Positions 7,166 through 7,319 of a stretch of DNA of 7,319 nucleotides are shown in pieces. The notes beneath the pieces are model-generated. The model did no database searches. It was given only the letters and a program-made list of their open reading frames with translations, and had not been told where the DNA came from. The translations under genes and the position numbers were made by a program. The DNA is from an uncultured Clostridia bacterium (GTDB lineage Bacteria > Bacillota > Clostridia > Peptostreptococcales > Anaerovoracaceae), in the NCBI GenBank assembly GCA_946541285.1, contig CAMNJG010000073.1, positions 1-7,319 on the forward strand, given 5' to 3'. Position 1 is the stretch's first letter, and each line of letters begins with the position of its first letter.

Positions 7166-7171
7166 CCTCCT
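7166..7171 (-). promoter_or_regulatory. Ribosome binding site of the CYTH gene
   Basis: AGGAGG on the minus strand, four bases before the ATG at 7161. It decides this start over the in-frame ATG at 7227, which has no such site. Its first four bases are also the end of the second arm of a local hairpin (7168-7183). Confidence 0.85.
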
Positions 7172-7233
7172 GCCGCTGCAGGATCAACGGGCCAGGCACA
7201 CTGTTCCGGGTTGTCCGCCGATAACATGCAGCG
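7166..7233 (-). promoter_or_regulatory. Candidate two-state RNA leader before the CYTH gene
   Basis: Two exclusive folds can be drawn on the minus strand. In one, TCCTGC (7183-7178) pairs with GCAGGA (7173-7168) across an AGCG loop and buries four bases of the ribosome binding site. In the other, CGCTGCA (7233-7227) pairs perfectly with TGCAGCG (7180-7174), and GGACAAC (7216-7210) pairs with GTTGATCC (7188-7181) with one bulged A. These two helices stack next to each other and use the bases needed for the first hairpin, which frees the ribosome binding site. The pairings are seen directly. A regulatory role is an inference, and no known riboswitch class is recognised. Confidence 0.35.
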
Positions 7234-7254
7234 ATTGCAAAAAGATACCGATGA

Positions 7255-7283
7255 AGTATATCATACCGGAATGTCAAATACAA
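7255..7283 (-). promoter_or_regulatory. Candidate extended -10 promoter for the CYTH-tig-clpPX transcript
   Basis: The minus strand contains TATGATATACT (7265-7255), a full TRTGn extended -10 followed by TATACT, five of six to consensus. A weak -35, TTGTAT (7283-7278), lies 17 bases upstream. Transcription would start near 7248, giving a leader of about 85 bases. A TTGACA at 7277-7272 is perfect but only 11 bases from this -10, so it is unlikely to be its -35. Confidence 0.5.
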
Positions 7284-7319
7284 GCACAATCCTGTCAGTT
7301 CCCCGCATCGTTACGGTTT
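7261..7319 (-). CDS. Possible 3' end of an upstream gene (partial)
   Basis: One minus-strand frame is open from the window edge for 18 codons (TVTMRGTDRIVLVFDIPV) to a TGA at 7263-7261. It would be the C terminus of a gene in the same direction just upstream of the promoter candidate. This is too short to identify or even to prove coding. The opposite strand has an equally open frame from an ATG at 7271 but only a weak ribosome binding site. Confidence 0.25.
   Translation of the reverse strand, partial: TVTMRGTDRIVLVFDIPV

Noticed and set aside
7159..7227. Alternative CYTH start at the ATG at 7227, adding 22 residues
   Set aside because: No ribosome binding site precedes it, and the extension would move ExExK away from the N terminus. 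The start at 7161 has AGGAGG four bases upstream.
7272..7278. TTTGACA as a CtsR half-site or as a strong -35
   Set aside because: CtsR operators are tandem heptads and only one imperfect copy is present. As a -35 it is only 11 bases from the extended -10. I saw no CIRCE element or CtsR tandem site anywhere upstream of these genes.

Overview
The window is a single co-directional block on the minus strand, read here from high to low coordinates. The order is a CYTH-domain protein, tig (trigger factor), clpP, clpX, lon and ysxC/engB. The tig-clpP-clpX-lon-engB order is a well-known arrangement in Bacillota, especially Clostridia. The protein sequences (ClpP with Ser98/His123/Asp172 in Bacillus numbering, classical ClpX and LonA) fit that placement. 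The balanced-to-GC-rich composition, strong AGGAGG ribosome binding sites and a CYTH gene just upstream of tig suggest a GC-richer clostridial lineage such as a Lachnospiraceae relative. This placement is an inference and not a species call.

Layout. Bases 7162-7319 are the upstream region: a possible 3' end of another gene, an extended -10 promoter candidate, and a short leader whose RNA could fold in two mutually exclusive ways around the ribosome binding site of the first gene. CYTH (7161-6541) is followed after 32 bases by tig (6508-5147), after 25 by clpP (5121-4537) and after 27 by clpX (4509-3235). A strong stem-loop with a T run, typical of an intrinsic terminator, overlaps the last codons and stop of clpX. 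Then come lon (3193-674) and ysxC (677-6), which overlap by the four bases ATGA. No stretch of more than 300 bases lacks a gene, and I see no RNA genes, mobile elements or CRISPR arrays.

Together the genes form a protein-quality-control cluster. Trigger factor folds chains leaving the ribosome, ClpXP and Lon are the two ATP-dependent cytoplasmic proteases, and YsxC is a GTPase for assembling the large ribosomal subunit. The CYTH protein is a probable triphosphate-binding phosphohydrolase of unknown substrate.

The coding content is ordinary and I do not see a new gene system. The points worth a second look are regulatory: the leader before CYTH, the terminator fused to the clpX stop codon with almost no room for a lon promoter behind it, stop codons placed in hairpin loops, and an unusually uniform arginine codon choice in tig.
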